A stretch of DNA of 64,000 nt from Streptomyces sp. P3 (GCA_016893485.2 JAFEKX020000001.1:6031501-6095500), one strand, 5' to 3'. Counted from the first letter of the stretch, positions 29,037 to 39,150 are shown. The notes: generated from the sequence alone by a model not told the origin. Translations and numbers: made by a program.

Positions 29037-30787
29037 CAGTACTTACGCTCCATCGGCTGGTAGCGGGTCTGGACGACCGGCTTGTAGTCGAGACGGATGG
29101 ACTCGGTGCCGTCGTCGCCGACCTCGCGGTACGCCATGGTGTGGCGCATGAAGTTGACGTCGTCGCGGTTCGGGTAGTCCTCGCGGTAGTGACCGCCGCG
29201 GGACTCCTTGCGGGCGAGCGCCGAGACCGCCATGACCTCGGCGAGGTCGAGCAGGTTGCCCAGCTCGATGGCCTCGAGGAGGTCCGTGTTGAACCGGCGG
29301 CCCTTGTCCTGGATCGAGACGTTGCGGTAGCTCGCGCAGCTCCGCGATCTTCTCGACCGCCGTCTTGATGGTCTGCTCGGTGCGGAACACCATGACGTTC
29401 GCGTCCATGCACTCCTGCAGCTCGCGCCGCAGGACCGCCACCCGCTCGGTGCCCGTCGAGTTGCGCAGGTGCTCGACCTGGTCGATGACCTGCTGCGCCG
29501 GGTTCTCCGGCAGCTCGACGTAGGACGCCTTCTGCGAGTACTCCGCCGCGGCGATGCCCGCCCGGCGCCCGAACACGTTGATGTCCAGGAGCGAGTTGGT
29601 GCCGAGGCGGTTGGCGCCGTGCACCGACACGCAGGCGACCTCGCCGGCCGCGTACAGGCCCGGGACGACGGTGGTGTTGTCGGTCAGGACCTCACCCTCG
29701 ACGTTCGTCGGGATGCCGCCCATCGCGTAGTGCGCGGTGGGCTGGATCGGGATCGGGTCCGTGTACGGCTCGATACCGAGGTAGGTGCGCGCGAACTCGG
29801 TGATGTCCGGGAGCTTCGCGTCGAGCTGCTCCGGCGGAAGGTGCGTGAGGTCGAGGTAGACGTGGTCGCCCTCGGGACCGCAGCCGCGGCCCTCACGGAT
29901 CTCCGTGTAGATGGAGCGGGACACGACGTCACGGGACGCGAGGTCCTTCATGACCGGCGCGTACTTCTCCATGAAGCGCTCGCCGTCCTTGTTGCGGAGG
30001 ATGCCGCCCTCACCGCGGGCGCCCTCCGTCAGCAGGATGCCCATGCGCCAGATGCCGGTCGGGTGGAACTGGAAGAACTCCATGTCCTCCAGCGGCAGCC
30101 CGCGCCGGTACACGGCGGCCTGGCCGTCGCCGGTCAGGGGTGCGCGTTCGACGTCACCTTGAAGAACTTGCCGCAGCCGCCGGACGCGTAGATCACGGCC
30201 TTCGCCTGGAAGACGTGGATCTCGCCGGTCGCCAGCTCGTACGCGACCACGCCGACCGAGGTCTTCACGCCGTCGACGTCGGCGATCAGCTGGTCGAGGA
30301 CGTAGAACTCGTTGAAGAACTCCACGCCCTCCTTCACGCAGTTCTGGTACAGCGTCTGGAGGATCATGTGGCCGGTGCGGTCGGCCGCGTAGCAGGACCG
30401 GCGGACCGGGGCCTCGCCGTGGTTGCGGCTGTGACCGCCGAAGCGGCGCTGGTCGATCGTCCCGTCGGGCGTCCGGTTGAACGGCAGGCCCATCTTCTCG
30501 AGGTCGAGGACCGAGTCGATGGCCTCCTTCGCCAGGATCTCGGCGGCGTCCTGGTCGACCAGGTAGTCACCACCCTTGATCGTGTCGAAGGTGTGCCACT
30601 CCCAGTTGTCCTCCTCCACGTTGGCGAGCGCGGCGGCCATACCGCCCTGCGCGGCGCCCGTGTGGGAGCGGGTGGGGTAGAGCTTCGTCAGGACCGCGGT
30701 GCGGCTGCGCTTCGTCGACTCGATCGCGGCGCGCATACCGGCGCCGCCGGCGCCGACGATGACGGTGTCGTACTTGTGGATCTTCAT
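29036..30787 (-). CDS. sdhA: Succinate dehydrogenase flavoprotein subunit, two frameshifts
   Basis: About 584 residues. It oxidises succinate to fumarate with covalently bound FAD. Marks: the dinucleotide fold VIVGAGGAGMRAA, the FAD-His region TRSHTGAAQGGM, the substrate-site HPTGIW and LTEGARGEGG, PTAHYAMGGIPT, and the C-terminal RLDYKPVVQTRYQPMERKY. The frame breaks near 30129 (NAHP to LTGDGQ) and near 29335 (ELRE to RYRNVSIQDKGR), each fixed by one base. The start at 30787 reads MKIHKYDTVIVG. Since SDH is central to respiration, error is likelier than mutation. Confidence 0.95.
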
Positions 30788-30811
30788 CAGGAAATTCCTC
30801 AGCCCCGTTGC

Positions 30812-31302
30812 CTAACGGATGTTCGGGTCGAAGGTGAAGATCACCAGCGTGCCCAGCAGGATGGTGAACACCGTGGCGGTGTAGAGCAGGCCCTTGAGCC
30901 ACAGCCGGGTGTTCGCGCGCTCCGCGTAGTCGTTGATGACCGTGCGCAGGCCGTTCGCGCCGTGCAGCATCGCGAGCCACAGCATCAGCAGGTCCCAGAC
31001 CTGCCAGAACGGCGAGGCCCAGCGGCCGGCCACGAAGGCGAAGCCGATCTTGAGACACCGCCGTCCAGCACGAGCTGGATCAGCAGGTGGCCGAGGACCA
31101 GGACGACCAGCACGACGCCGGACAGGCGCATGAAGAGCCAGCCGTACATCTCGAAGTTGCCCCGGGTCGACTTCGGGGTCTTCTGGGTGCGCTTGCGGGG
31201 TGCCTCGATGAGCGGCGCGGGGTTGTCCACGGTGTAGACGGACGCGCTCTCGACCGGGCCGATGCCCGACGCGGTTTCAGTCGTGACTGTGTTGTTTGAC
31301 AT
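30812..31302 (-). CDS. sdhD: Succinate dehydrogenase membrane anchor subunit, one frameshift
   Basis: About 163 residues. A soluble N-terminus (SNNTVTTETASGIGPVESAS) precedes three membrane helices: WLFMRLSGVVLVVLVLGHLL, FWQVWDLLMLWLAMLHGAN and LLYTATVFTILLGTLVIF. The histidines in GHLLIQ and LHGANG are candidate heme or quinone ligands. The frame breaks near 31055; one base joins DGGVS to KIGFAFVAGRW. It lies between sdhC and sdhA in the operon, with 25 bases to sdhA. Confidence 0.9.
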
Positions 31303-31311
31303 GCGTCTGCG

Positions 31312-31691
31312 TCAGCTCCCGAACAGAACACGAGCGGCGTGGCCGAGCACGGGGTAGATCGCCCCGAGCATGAGCACGAGCCACAGGCCTACGACGGACC
31401 AGAGCATCTGCTTCTGATAGCGCGGGCCCTTCGACCAGAAGTCGACGGCGATGACGCGCAGACCGTTGAGGGCGTGGAAGAGGATCGCGGCGACGAGGCC
31501 GTACTCCAGCAGTGCCACGATCGGCGTCTTGTAGGTGGCTACGACCTTGTCGTAGTCCTCGGGGAGACACGCACAAGAGCGGTGTCCAGCACGTGTACGA
31601 ACAGGAAGAAGAAGATGAGGACGCCGGTGACTCGATGAGCCACCCAGGACCACATTCCTTCCCGGCCGCGGTACAGCGTTCCAGCCGGCAC
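31312..31691 (-). CDS. sdhC: Succinate dehydrogenase cytochrome b556 subunit, one frameshift
   Basis: About 126 residues with three helices: HRVTGVLIFFFLFVHVLDT, LLEYGLVAAILFHALNGLRV and LWSVVGLWLVLMLGAIYPV. HRVTG and HALNGLR carry the family histidines for heme b. The GTG start at 31691 (after the SD GGAGGG at 6 bases) begins MPAGTLYRGREGMWSW. The frame breaks near 31565, where one missing C joins ALVRVSP to EDYDKVV. First gene of the operon; the promoter should lie in 31700-31900. Confidence 0.9.
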
Positions 31692-31915
31692 GGAAGCCCT
31701 CCGGGAGCGGGGATTTAGGGCCGCGCCGGCTTCTCTGTCGGTCGGGCCCGGCCGGGTACGGTCCTCCGGCCCTCAGCATCGTATCCAGCCGTTGACGCCG
31801 GTCTTACGGCGGGCCTGCCTGTGTGATCAAACTGGCACCCAAAGGTGCACGTACGGGCTAGTTTCGGGCGGCTGGTGGAGGTGGGTGGTTCATGTTGTTC
31901 GCCGGGTGCGCGCTG
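31692..31915 (-). promoter_or_regulatory. sdh operon upstream region
   Basis: About 220 bases without a gene. An AT-richer patch around 31820-31840 (gtgtgatcaaactggcaccc) with GGCACCC-AAA-GGTGC arms (31834-31848) is the best place for the promoter or a regulator site. No clear -10/-35 can be asserted. Confidence 0.3.
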
Positions 31916-31920
31916 TTTGT

Positions 31921-31970
31921 GGCTGGGCGCGCCCCGCGGCGGAGCCGCGAATGTCACAGCCCCGCGCCCC
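31921..31970. repeat. Common Streptomyces GC-rich intergenic hairpin element
   Basis: A nested inverted repeat: outer arms GGGCGCG (31925-31931) and CGCGCCC (31963-31969), inner perfect hairpin CGCGGC-GGA-GCCGCG (31935-31949). From memory, this wording (ggctgggcgcgccccgcggc) recurs between genes in many Streptomyces. It directly follows the stop of the OHCU-like gene and may serve as its terminator. Confidence 0.6.
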
Positions 31971-32476
31971 TAAAAGCCGAAAACCGCCCGCAGCCGCCCT
32001 TTTGCGAGGCGCCGCAGCTCCTCTGCCACCACCACCCGCTCCTCCTCCGGATCGTTCGTCAACCGTGACCGGATGCCTGCCAGAACGTGGTCCAGGACCT
32101 CGTCCGGGGCGATTCCGTCCGCGCAGATGACGAACACGTGGCCGAATCTGGCCTCGTACGCGGCATGGGCCGCGTCCAGGGCCATGTGGGCTGCCTCGTA
32201 CGTGTCGTCGGGGAGGGCGGGGAGGGACTCGCCGGCCAGTGCCTCTGTCAGGTCGCCCGGGGTGAGGTCGTAGGACGCCTCGTCGGACGCGGCGAGTAGG
32301 GCGTCGAGGTCGGGGTAGGGGCGGTGGTGGTCTGTGAGGCGGTGGGACCAGCGGTGGCTGCGGAGGCAGGTGAGCAGGGTGTGCCGTACGTCGTCGGCGG
32401 GCGCGGTGTTGAAGGCGTCCAGCGCGTGCGGGGACGGCGAGGTGCGGGACTGTTCGGGCAGCGCCGGGATGGCCAC
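31970..32476 (-). CDS. OHCU decarboxylase-like protein lacking the expected catalytic histidine motif
   Basis: 168 residues, all-helical. The start (LDAFNTAPADDVRHTLLTCL), middle (AAYEARFGHVFVICADG) and end (LTNDPEEERVVVAEELRRLAKGRL) match the family of 2-oxo-4-hydroxy-4-carboxy-5-ureidoimidazoline decarboxylases of urate breakdown. The usual H-P-x-[IL]-G motif after the helix AL(T/S)PADWLEAF is replaced here by EALAGESLPALPDD. The active-site His is therefore missing, and the activity is doubtful. The neighbours are not purine genes. The GTG at 32476 is one option, and a further N-terminal extension may exist. Confidence 0.6.
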   Translation of the reverse strand: MAIPALPEQSRTSPSPHALDAFNTAPADDVRHTLLTCLRSHRWSHRLTDHHRPYPDLDALLAASDEASYDLTPGDLTEALAGESLPALPDDTYEAAHMALDAAHAAYEARFGHVFVICADGIAPDEVLDHVLAGIRSRLTNDPEEERVVVAEELRRLAKGRLRAVFGF

Positions 32477-32693
32477 TCGGCCGGGGAGGTCGGGGAGCTG
32501 GGGAAGGCGGTGCGCAGGCAGGGTGGGTCCTCGCGTCGCGGACGGTGCGGCAGGGAGGTGGTGACAGGTGCGTCGGCAGATTATCGGGAGTGGTCATGAC
32601 GTGTCCGACGGATGCCCGAATTTCACCCGGACGGGAGAGTTTCGGAACGCGTGGTGGACACCCGCGATCCGCTCGGGGCCGTAGGTTGGCGCC

Positions 32694-34351
32694 GTGAGCC
32701 AGCACAGGCGCCGCTCGTCGGCGAAGCAGGTGAAGCAGGGGAAGAAGCGAGGGCTGATCGCGGTCGCCGCCGCCACTGTGGTGGTCGCGGGCGGGGTGGG
32801 GCTCGGGCTGTGGGCGGCGTCCGGCGACGAGGGGGGCACGTCGGTCGGGTCCGGCGACGAGACCTCCGCCGCCTCGCGGGGCGCGGCCTCCCGTTCCGCG
32901 TCGCCGTCGCCGAGTCCGACGCGGTCGTATCCGCTGTCGCGGGCGCCCCGCACCATCCCGGCGGTGCGCTCGCACACCCCGCGCGGGGTCCCGGCTGGCG
33001 GCCCGCGAAGGGGGACCGGGTCGTGGTCGACGACGCCGATCTCGCCGACGAGGGCGGCTGATCGCCGGTGAGCTGGGGCTGACGTACGGCGGCGAGTCGG
33101 GTGACGTGCGCGCCGGGGACGTACGGCTGGCGCTGAACGACGACGAGGGCGCGAACCCGGAGTCGTACGCGATGACCGTGCGCGGCGGGCGGGTCAACAT
33201 CAGCGGGCCCTCGGACGCGGGCGTGTTCTACGGGACGCGGACGCTCAAGCAGGAGGTGCACGGGGGCGGTACGGCGCCGGAGGGCGTCGTGCACGACCAG
33301 CCCGCCAAACCGCGGCGGGGCTTCATGCTGGACATCGCGCGCAAGCCGTTCACCGCGGCCTGGATCGAGGACCGGGTACGGGAGCTGGGCGATCTCAAGT
33401 TCAACGAGCTGGGGCTGCACTTCTCCGACGACCAGGGCTTCCGGATCGAGTCCACGACCCACCCCGAGATCGTGTCGAAGGACCATCTGACCAAGGCGCA
33501 GGTCAAGCAGATCGTCGAGCTCGCGGCCAGCCGGCACATCACCGTCGTGCCCGAGATCGACTCCCCGGGACACCTCGGCGCGGTGATCGCCGCGCACCCC
33601 GATCTGCAGCTGCGGAACGTGTCGGGGTCGCCACGCGCGGCGCCATCGACATCTCCAAGGACGCGTCCGCCGCGATCGTCGACGAACTCCTCGACGAGTA
33701 CGCCGGGTTGTTCACCGGCGACCAGTGGCACCTCGGCGGCGACGAGTACCAGGCGCTGACCGTCGCCAACCCCCAGGCGTCCTTCCCGCAGCTGGCGGCC
33801 GAGGCCGTGAGGCCTACGGCTCCGGCGGCACCGTCGCCGACCTCACCACCGGCTGGCTCAACGACCGCGCCGACACGATCCGCAACCACGACCGCACGAT
33901 GCGGGTGTGGAACGACGGCTTCTTCGCCGGCACGTCCGTGCAGGCCGCCAAGGACCTCCAGGTCGCGTACTGGACGGGCAAGGAGATCGGCGCCCGGCAG
34001 CCCGTCGCGTATCTGAGCGCGGGGCGCAAGGTCCTCAACTACAACGACGAGTACATGTACTACGTCCTCGGCGAGCCGCAGACCTTCGTCTACCCGACGG
34101 GACAGCGGATCTACGAGCACTGGACCCCGCGCGTGCTGCGCGGCACGACGGCGGTCCCCGCGCAGTACGACGCCCAGATCCTCGGCGGCTCCTTCGCCGT
34201 CTGGTGCGACCTCGCCAACTCCCAGACCCAGAACCAGGTCGCGGCCGGCATCCGCATGCCGCTGCGCGCCACGATCCAGAAACTGTGGGACCCGGGGACG
34301 CCGTCACTGACCTGGACCCAGTTCAAGTCCCTTGCGGACAAGGTGGGTTGA
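32694..34351 (+). CDS. Beta-N-acetylhexosaminidase, GH20, secreted, about four frameshifts
   Basis: About 553 residues. A basic N-terminus and signal helix (RGLIAVAAATVVVAGGVGLGL) lead to a Ser/Thr/Pro-rich linker, then a GH20b-type N-domain (SYAMTVRGGRVNISGPSDAGVFYG, cited in part) and the catalytic barrel. Barrel marks are RRGFMLDIARKPF, FSDDQGFRIES, VPEIDSPGH and the catalytic pair in HLGGDEY. The enzyme releases GlcNAc from chitin oligomers or peptidoglycan fragments by the substrate-assisted mechanism, for which the D-E pair is diagnostic. Breaks lie near 32983, 33055, 33630 and 33807. It is well placed as a wall- or chitin-recycling enzyme. Confidence 0.9.
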
Positions 34352-34537
34352 GGGCGCGGAGAAAGGCAGGCCGACGGGGGCGGTCGGCGTGCGGAGAACC
34401 CGGCCCCGTTGGCCGAAAACCTCTTCTTCCGTTTTCTCTGTCTGCGCGAGGGTGTCCCATGTGACACTCCCGGGGTGAGGCGCGCCGCCAGGAGATGCGG
34501 GCCTCATAGGGGAGGGGCCCCGCTGAGGGAGGTCTGG

Positions 34538-35107
34538 ATGAGTCTGGTGGAACTGATCGCGCAGGCCGACGATCGCGCACTGGCCGTGGGCGGACTGGCT
34601 TGTTTGGATCGGTGTGTGCCGCTGCTGGGCGGGGACGACGAGGTGCTGCGTCCGCTGTGGACGAGCCTCGCGGACGGTGCCGTCGGGGAGACATGGGGCG
34701 AGTCCCTGGAGCAGGCCCGCGCCAAGCTCCCCGCCCTCTTCGAGGAACCCGGCGAGGACCAGGCCGTCCGGCTCGCCCGCACGATGCTCGCGGCAGCGCC
34801 GCTCGTTCCGGCCGGCGCCGAGGTACGGGCGTGGGCCGACGCCTGCTCGCTCGACTCGCTGCGGATCCACCGGCTGCTGGAGGTCATGACCCCCGTCGGA
34901 GACGCCGATGACGTCGAGGGCCGCCGTGAAGGTCGTACCGACGACATGTCACCTCTCGTCGCCGCCGAGCTGCGCCGTCAGATCGCCGTTCTCGAACTCC
35001 TCGCCGCGACCGGCTCGGGCGGACTGCGGCAGGTGCTCGCCGTGTCGACCGAGGGGCGGCGGGTGCTGCGCGCGGTGGTGTCGCGGCGGGCGCGCGGACG
35101 GAGTTGA
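34538..35107 (+). CDS. Conserved hypothetical protein
   Basis: An intact 189-residue protein, mostly helical and acidic in its first half (SLVELIAQADDRALAVGGLA, GESLEQARAKLPALFEEPGE). The C-terminal 40 residues are Arg-rich (STEGRRVLRAVVSRRARGRS). No known motif. The ATG at 34538 has GAGGGAGG just upstream, which is the reason for this start. It lies after the hexosaminidase, separated by 186 bases, and upstream of another small unknown gene. Confidence 0.6.
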   Translation: MSLVELIAQADDRALAVGGLACLDRCVPLLGGDDEVLRPLWTSLADGAVGETWGESLEQARAKLPALFEEPGEDQAVRLARTMLAAAPLVPAGAEVRAWADACSLDSLRIHRLLEVMTPVGDADDVEGRREGRTDDMSPLVAAELRRQIAVLELLAATGSGGLRQVLAVSTEGRRVLRAVVSRRARGRS

Positions 35108-35219
35108 GCGGCGGGTCTGTGACCGTCGTGCGGTGGGGATGGGGCGGTCCTGCGCGGGTCCGGGGAAATGTCCGGATCGGGGTGCCGCAACACCGGCCCG
35201 CCGTGCTTCTCCTGGTGTG

Positions 35220-35624
35220 ATGACACAGCAGCTGACAGAGCAGACGACGCGTCGGCCCGCCGCCGCCGCGCAGCCCGTGCGATGGGCCGCGGACACCGTG
35301 GCGACCATGCGCGAAGGCGCCCGGGTACGGCTCGACTACTCGGCGCGGAGCCTGTGGCGGGTCGACCGGATGATCGAGGAGATACGGCGGGAGGGCGCGC
35401 CGTACGCCGCCATGGAGAGCGAGTTGCGCGGGTTCGGGGCCTACGCCGGTGAGGTGATCGCGCGTCAGACCGGCGGCGAGTGGTGGGCGACCGGGGGCGA
35501 GCACTGGCTGCGGACGCCGGAGGGGCGGCTGTGGGACCCCATCGACGAGGCGCGGCGGTGTTTCGGCGGCGACGGGTCGCTGCGGCTGCTGTGCCGGGAC
35601 GCGGTGAACGGCGTTCGGCGGTAG
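35220..35624 (+). CDS. Conserved hypothetical protein
   Basis: 134 residues, intact. The Ala/Arg-rich N-terminus is followed by a basic amphipathic segment (LDYSARSLWRVDRMIEEIRR). Then comes a Trp/Gly-rich region (GGEWWATGGEHWLRTPEG) and a final basic part (LLCRDAVNGVRR). No family recognised. ATG 35220 overlaps a GTGTGATG context without a strong SD, so the start is uncertain. Confidence 0.5.
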   Translation: MTQQLTEQTTRRPAAAAQPVRWAADTVATMREGARVRLDYSARSLWRVDRMIEEIRREGAPYAAMESELRGFGAYAGEVIARQTGGEWWATGGEHWLRTPEGRLWDPIDEARRCFGGDGSLRLLCRDAVNGVRR

Positions 35625-35738
35625 GGGAGTTGCGCCGGACGGGAGTTCGGCAAAATCGGCGTAATAAGAAACGCCTGCGTTCCCCATGGGCGGGGTCCGG
35701 GAGGACTATGAGGGCGGCCGTCGGACCGGGGAGGGCAT

Positions 35739-37214
35739 ATGGCCGAGAACCGTCGTTGGTGGGCGCTGGTCGTCATCGCGCTCGCGCAGTTGATGGTCGT
35801 CCTCGACATGACCATCGTCAACATCGCACTGCCGTCCGCGCAGGTCGCCCTCCACATGTCGGACGGCAACCGACAGTGGGTCATCACCGCCTACACGCTC
35901 GCGTTCGGCGGGCTGTTGCTGCTCGGTGGCCGGATCGCGGACCTCGCCGGGCGCAAGAACACCTTCATGATCGGGCTGATCGGCTTCGCCGCCGCGTCCG
36001 CGCTCGGCGGTGCCGCCGCCAACCAGGGCATGCTGTTCGGCGCCCGCGCGCTGCAGGGCGTCTTCGCCGCCCTGCTCGCGCCCTCGGCGCTGTCCCTGCT
36101 CACGACGACGTTCACCGACCCGAAGGACCGCGGCAAGGCCTTCGGTGTGTTCGGCGCGATCGTCGGCGCGGGAGCGGCAGTCGGGCTCCTCGCCGGCGGC
36201 TTCCTCACCCAGTACCTCGACTGGCGCTGGTGCCTCTACGTCAACGTCCCCATCGCGCTGGTCGCGTTCGCCGGTGCCTGGGTCCTGCTCAGCGACAGCG
36301 CCCGGCACCCGGACGCGCACCTCGACATACCGGGCGCGCTCCTCGGTTCCCTCGGCATGCTGACCCTGGTCTACGGCTTCTCCGAGGCGGAGTCCCGGAG
36401 TTGGGGCGACGGACTGGTCCTGACGCTGCTCGGCGCCGGGGTCGTGCTGCTCGGCGCGTTCGGGTTCTGGCAGACGCGGGCGCGGGTGCCGCTGCTGCCG
36501 ATGGCGGTGGTGAAGGACCGTCAGCGGGTCGGCGCGTTCCTGACCATCCTGTTCGTCACCATCGGCATGTTCGGTGTGTTCCTCTTCCTCACCTACTACA
36601 TGCAGCGCGTCCTCGGCTATTCGCCGGTCAAGACGGGCGTCGCCTATCTCCCCATCACCGTCGGCATGATCACCGGCTCGACCCAGATCGCGGCCCGGCT
36701 CCTCAACAAGGTGCCGCCGCGCACCCTGATGGTCCCGGGCCTGCTGCTCGCGGCGGGCGCGCTCGCGCTGATCGCCCAGGTGGGGGTGGAGCCCGCGTAC
36801 GCCACGTACATCCTGCCCGGCATGCTGATGCTCGGCCTCGGCATGGGTACGGCGATGATGACCTCGGTGTCCCTGGCCACCGGCGGCGTCGCACCCCGCG
36901 ACTCCGGCGCCGCCTCCGCGACCTTCAACACGGCCCAGCAGGTGGGCGGTTCGATCGGTACGGCCCTCCTCAACACGATCGCCGCCACCGTCACCGCCCG
37001 CTACGCCACCGCCCACGCGGCCCCCGGCGCCAACCGTCAACTCCTCGAAGCCAAGGCCGCGGTGCACGGCTTCAACGTCGCCACCTGGTGGGCGATGGCC
37101 TCGATCCTGCTGGCCGCCCTCATCGCGGGCGTCCTGGTGAACGCCGACCGCGTGCCCACACCGGGCACGGTGGCCAAGGAGACCCCTCAACAGCCCGTGG
37201 ACACCACCCTTTAG
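35739..37214 (+). CDS. MFS drug exporter, DHA2 family (EmrB/QacA-like)
   Basis: An intact 491-residue protein with 14 membrane helices. The first helix carries the family motif LDMTIVNIALPSAQ (about 23-36). Motif A is GGRIADLAGRKNTF. Motif C, seen in exporters (GxxxGPxxGG), is present as GAIVGAGAAVGLLAGGFL. It exports drugs or metabolites with protons. It starts at ATG 35739 (MAENRRWW) after a GGAGGGC. No regulator is adjacent. Confidence 0.9.
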   Translation: MAENRRWWALVVIALAQLMVVLDMTIVNIALPSAQVALHMSDGNRQWVITAYTLAFGGLLLLGGRIADLAGRKNTFMIGLIGFAAASALGGAAANQGMLFGARALQGVFAALLAPSALSLLTTTFTDPKDRGKAFGVFGAIVGAGAAVGLLAGGFLTQYLDWRWCLYVNVPIALVAFAGAWVLLSDSARHPDAHLDIPGALLGSLGMLTLVYGFSEAESRSWGDGLVLTLLGAGVVLLGAFGFWQTRARVPLLPMAVVKDRQRVGAFLTILFVTIGMFGVFLFLTYYMQRVLGYSPVKTGVAYLPITVGMITGSTQIAARLLNKVPPRTLMVPGLLLAAGALALIAQVGVEPAYATYILPGMLMLGLGMGTAMMTSVSLATGGVAPRDSGAASATFNTAQQVGGSIGTALLNTIAATVTARYATAHAAPGANRQLLEAKAAVHGFNVATWWAMASILLAALIAGVLVNADRVPTPGTVAKETPQQPVDTTL

Positions 37215-37268
37215 GGCTGCTGTCCCCCGCTCGAAAGAGGCGACGAGATCCGGATCGAGCGGCGGCAC

Positions 37269-37884
37269 TCACGCGGGGTGCCGCCGTCCCGCTCGGCGGG
37301 CGCAGCCGTCGGCCGGCCAGTGGACGACGTCCAGGTCGTGCGCGGGCTTCTGGAGCAACAGGCCGGTGCTGTACCGGCGTTCGGCGTGCCAGTCGCTGAA
37401 GTACCAGTCGCCGCCCAAGCCCGCGAAGTGCCGTACCCACACCGTCTTCACGGTGCCGATCGCGCCGCCCTCGACGAGGTCCCGCATCAGGCGGATCACC
37501 GGCATGTGGCGCATGTCGTGGCCGACGTAGAGGCGGGTGCCGGTCTCGTCGGCCGTGCGCAGGACCTGGTCGCAGCGGTCGACCGTGATGTCGAGCGGCT
37601 TCTCGACGAGCACCGGCTCGCGCGCGTGCAGCGCCTCGCAGGCGAGGCCGGCGTGGGTGTGGTCGGGGCAGGACGAGGACCGCGTCGGCGTCGGGGAAGG
37701 CCACAACTTCCCCGGGGTCGGCGCTGGTCGAGACACCCGGGAAGTCCTCGGCCGCCTCCGCGCGGGCCGCCGGGCCGGGGTCCGCGAGCGCGGTGACACG
37801 GGAGCCCGCGCCGGGGCGGTGGGCGACCCGGGCGAGGCCGCCGCGCAGGCCGTGGCCGAGGACACCGATACGGAGGTCGGCCAT
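37269..37884 (-). CDS. Gfo/Idh/MocA oxidoreductase, C-terminally shortened, one frameshift
   Basis: About 205 residues, whereas family members have 330-400. The Rossmann fold is present: RIGVLGHGLRGGLARV (GxGxxG-like), ALADPGPAARA, and EKPLDIT with the catalytic Lys. The frame breaks near 37663 (LVL to SCPDHTH). The C-terminal beta-sheet domain stops after HDLDVVHWPADG and a stray tail (CARRAGRRHPA). The missing half cannot be explained by one base, because 37215 is the MFS stop on the other strand. It is probably a truncated, inactive gene. Confidence 0.7.
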
Positions 37885-38107
37885 GGGTCTCCTTCGTTCA
37901 CGGGGACGCCACGGGCGGACGTACGCCGGGCCAGAGGGACCGTGCCCCGTCGGCGGGCCGGAGATGTGTCCGGCGGGCCGCGGGCTGTGACGTTTCTGTG
38001 AGGGGCGGCGCTGAGGGCGATGAGGGGTGCGGGGACCGTCGCGCCCGGCACGGGTCCTGCCGTACTCGGCACGGCCCTTCGCGCACCGGTACCGACGAGG
38101 ACAGTCC

Positions 38108-38741
38108 TTGGGCCAGACAGGCGAGCCCCGGCGCGGGCACGCGCACGACGGGGAACTGGGCGCGGCGGTCGCGCGGGCCCAGGAGGGCGACGAGCGGGCG
38201 TTCGCCGTCGCGTACCGGCTCGTGCAGCCCGGGCTGCTCGGGTATCTGCGCGGGCTGGTCGGCGACGAGGCCGAGGACGTGGCGTCGGACGCGTGGCTGG
38301 AGATCGCCCGTGACCTGGGCCGGTTCCGCGGCGACGGGGCCGGGTTCCGGGGCTGGACGGCGACCATCGCCCGGCACCGGGCGCTCGACCATCTGCGGCG
38401 GCAGCGAGTACGGCCCCGCTCGGCGGCGCTCGAACAGGACGTACTCGAACTGCCCGGCCCGCACAGCACCCACGACCAGGCGCTGGAGTCCCTCTCCACG
38501 GAGTACGCCCTCGGGCTGGTCCGGGGCTGCCGCGCGATCAGGCCGAGGCCGTGCTGCTGCGGGTGGTCGTGGGGCTCGACGGACCCGGCGCCGCGCGGGT
38601 GCTGGGGAAGCGGCCGGGGGCGGTGCGGACGGCCGCCTACCGGGGTTGAGACGGCTGGCGCGTGAACTGGGCGTCGCGGACGGGGACTTGGCGAAGGACC
38701 CGGCGAGGGATCCGGAAAGGGACGGGGACGGACATGGCTGA
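38108..38741 (+). CDS. ECF sigma factor (copy A of a paralogous pair), two frameshifts
   Basis: About 211 residues. Region 2: GLLGYLRGLVGDEAEDVASD and FRGWTATIARHRALDHLRR. Region 4: QAEAVLLRVVVGLDGPGA and RPGAVRTAAYRGLRRLA. The protein closely resembles the sigma factor at 39727-40389 along its whole length. The TTG at 38108 (MGQTGEPRRG) with GAGGAC upstream is preferred. Breaks near 38527 and 38644 are each one G short. It overlaps the following small gene by 8 bases. Confidence 0.82.
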
Positions 38742-39000
38742 ACACGACACGGGACGCACGGGTCTTCCGGGCCACCGGAGCCTTCCGGATCCCCGGGCCT
38801 TTCGGGATCACGCGCGTTCTCCGGCGGGCCCGGCGCTTCCCGCTCTCCCGGCGCTGCTGGGTGCGGCGCTGCGGGAGGGGGACGTGGACCGCGAGGCGGA
38901 GCGGCGGGCGGTGGCCGCCTTCCGGGCCGTACGGGACGCGGGGTGTCCGTCGGCGCCGACGCGCAGGCAGGACGACTGGCGGCCGGGCGGCGTCGGATAG
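38734..39000 (+). CDS. Small partner of ECF sigma copy A
   Basis: 88 residues, intact. It starts inside the sigma gene's end (ATGGCTGA). The segment LPALLGAALREGDVDREAERRAVAAFRAVRDAG (cited by its ends LPALLGAALREG and AVAAFRAVRDAG) resembles the stretch EEAALTAFRTARSG of the longer partner gene of copy B. It probably regulates its sigma factor. The C-terminal tail is Arg/Trp-rich (TRRQDDWRPGGVG), and no membrane helix is present. Confidence 0.6.
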   Translation: MAEHDTGRTGLPGHRSLPDPRAFRDHARSPAGPALPALPALLGAALREGDVDREAERRAVAAFRAVRDAGCPSAPTRRQDDWRPGGVG

Positions 39001-39009
39001 GGGTTCGGC

Positions 39010-39144
39010 CCGGTGGTCCTCAGGTCGTGGCGAGGGTCCGGTCGGGGTGAGGCGAGAGGCGCGGACGGAGGGGTAGACCCCCGCGGCCGTGCCGATCAGG
39101 ACCGCGCCACCGAAACCGCCGGCCACCGCGGGGAGCGGGATCAC
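39010..39144 (-). pseudogene. Remnant of an FtsX/MacB-type ABC permease C-terminus
   Basis: About 37 residues: LPAVAGGFGGAVLIGTAAGVYPSVRASRLTPT (cited in part: GGAVLIGTAAGVYPSVRAS). This is the last membrane helix and the tail YPxxRAxRLxPxxAL of MacB/LolC permeases. No upstream portion of such a permease lies next to it, because 39151 onward is another coding remnant. It is a leftover of a deletion event. Confidence 0.6.
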
Positions 39145-39150
39145 CGGGGG

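Noticed and set aside
35706..37268. Long open frame (520 codons) opposite the MFS exporter gene
   Set aside because: Its composition (Gly/Arg/Asp/Val/His-rich, no motif) is that of the antisense of a GC-rich gene, while the plus strand has a perfect 14-helix transporter.
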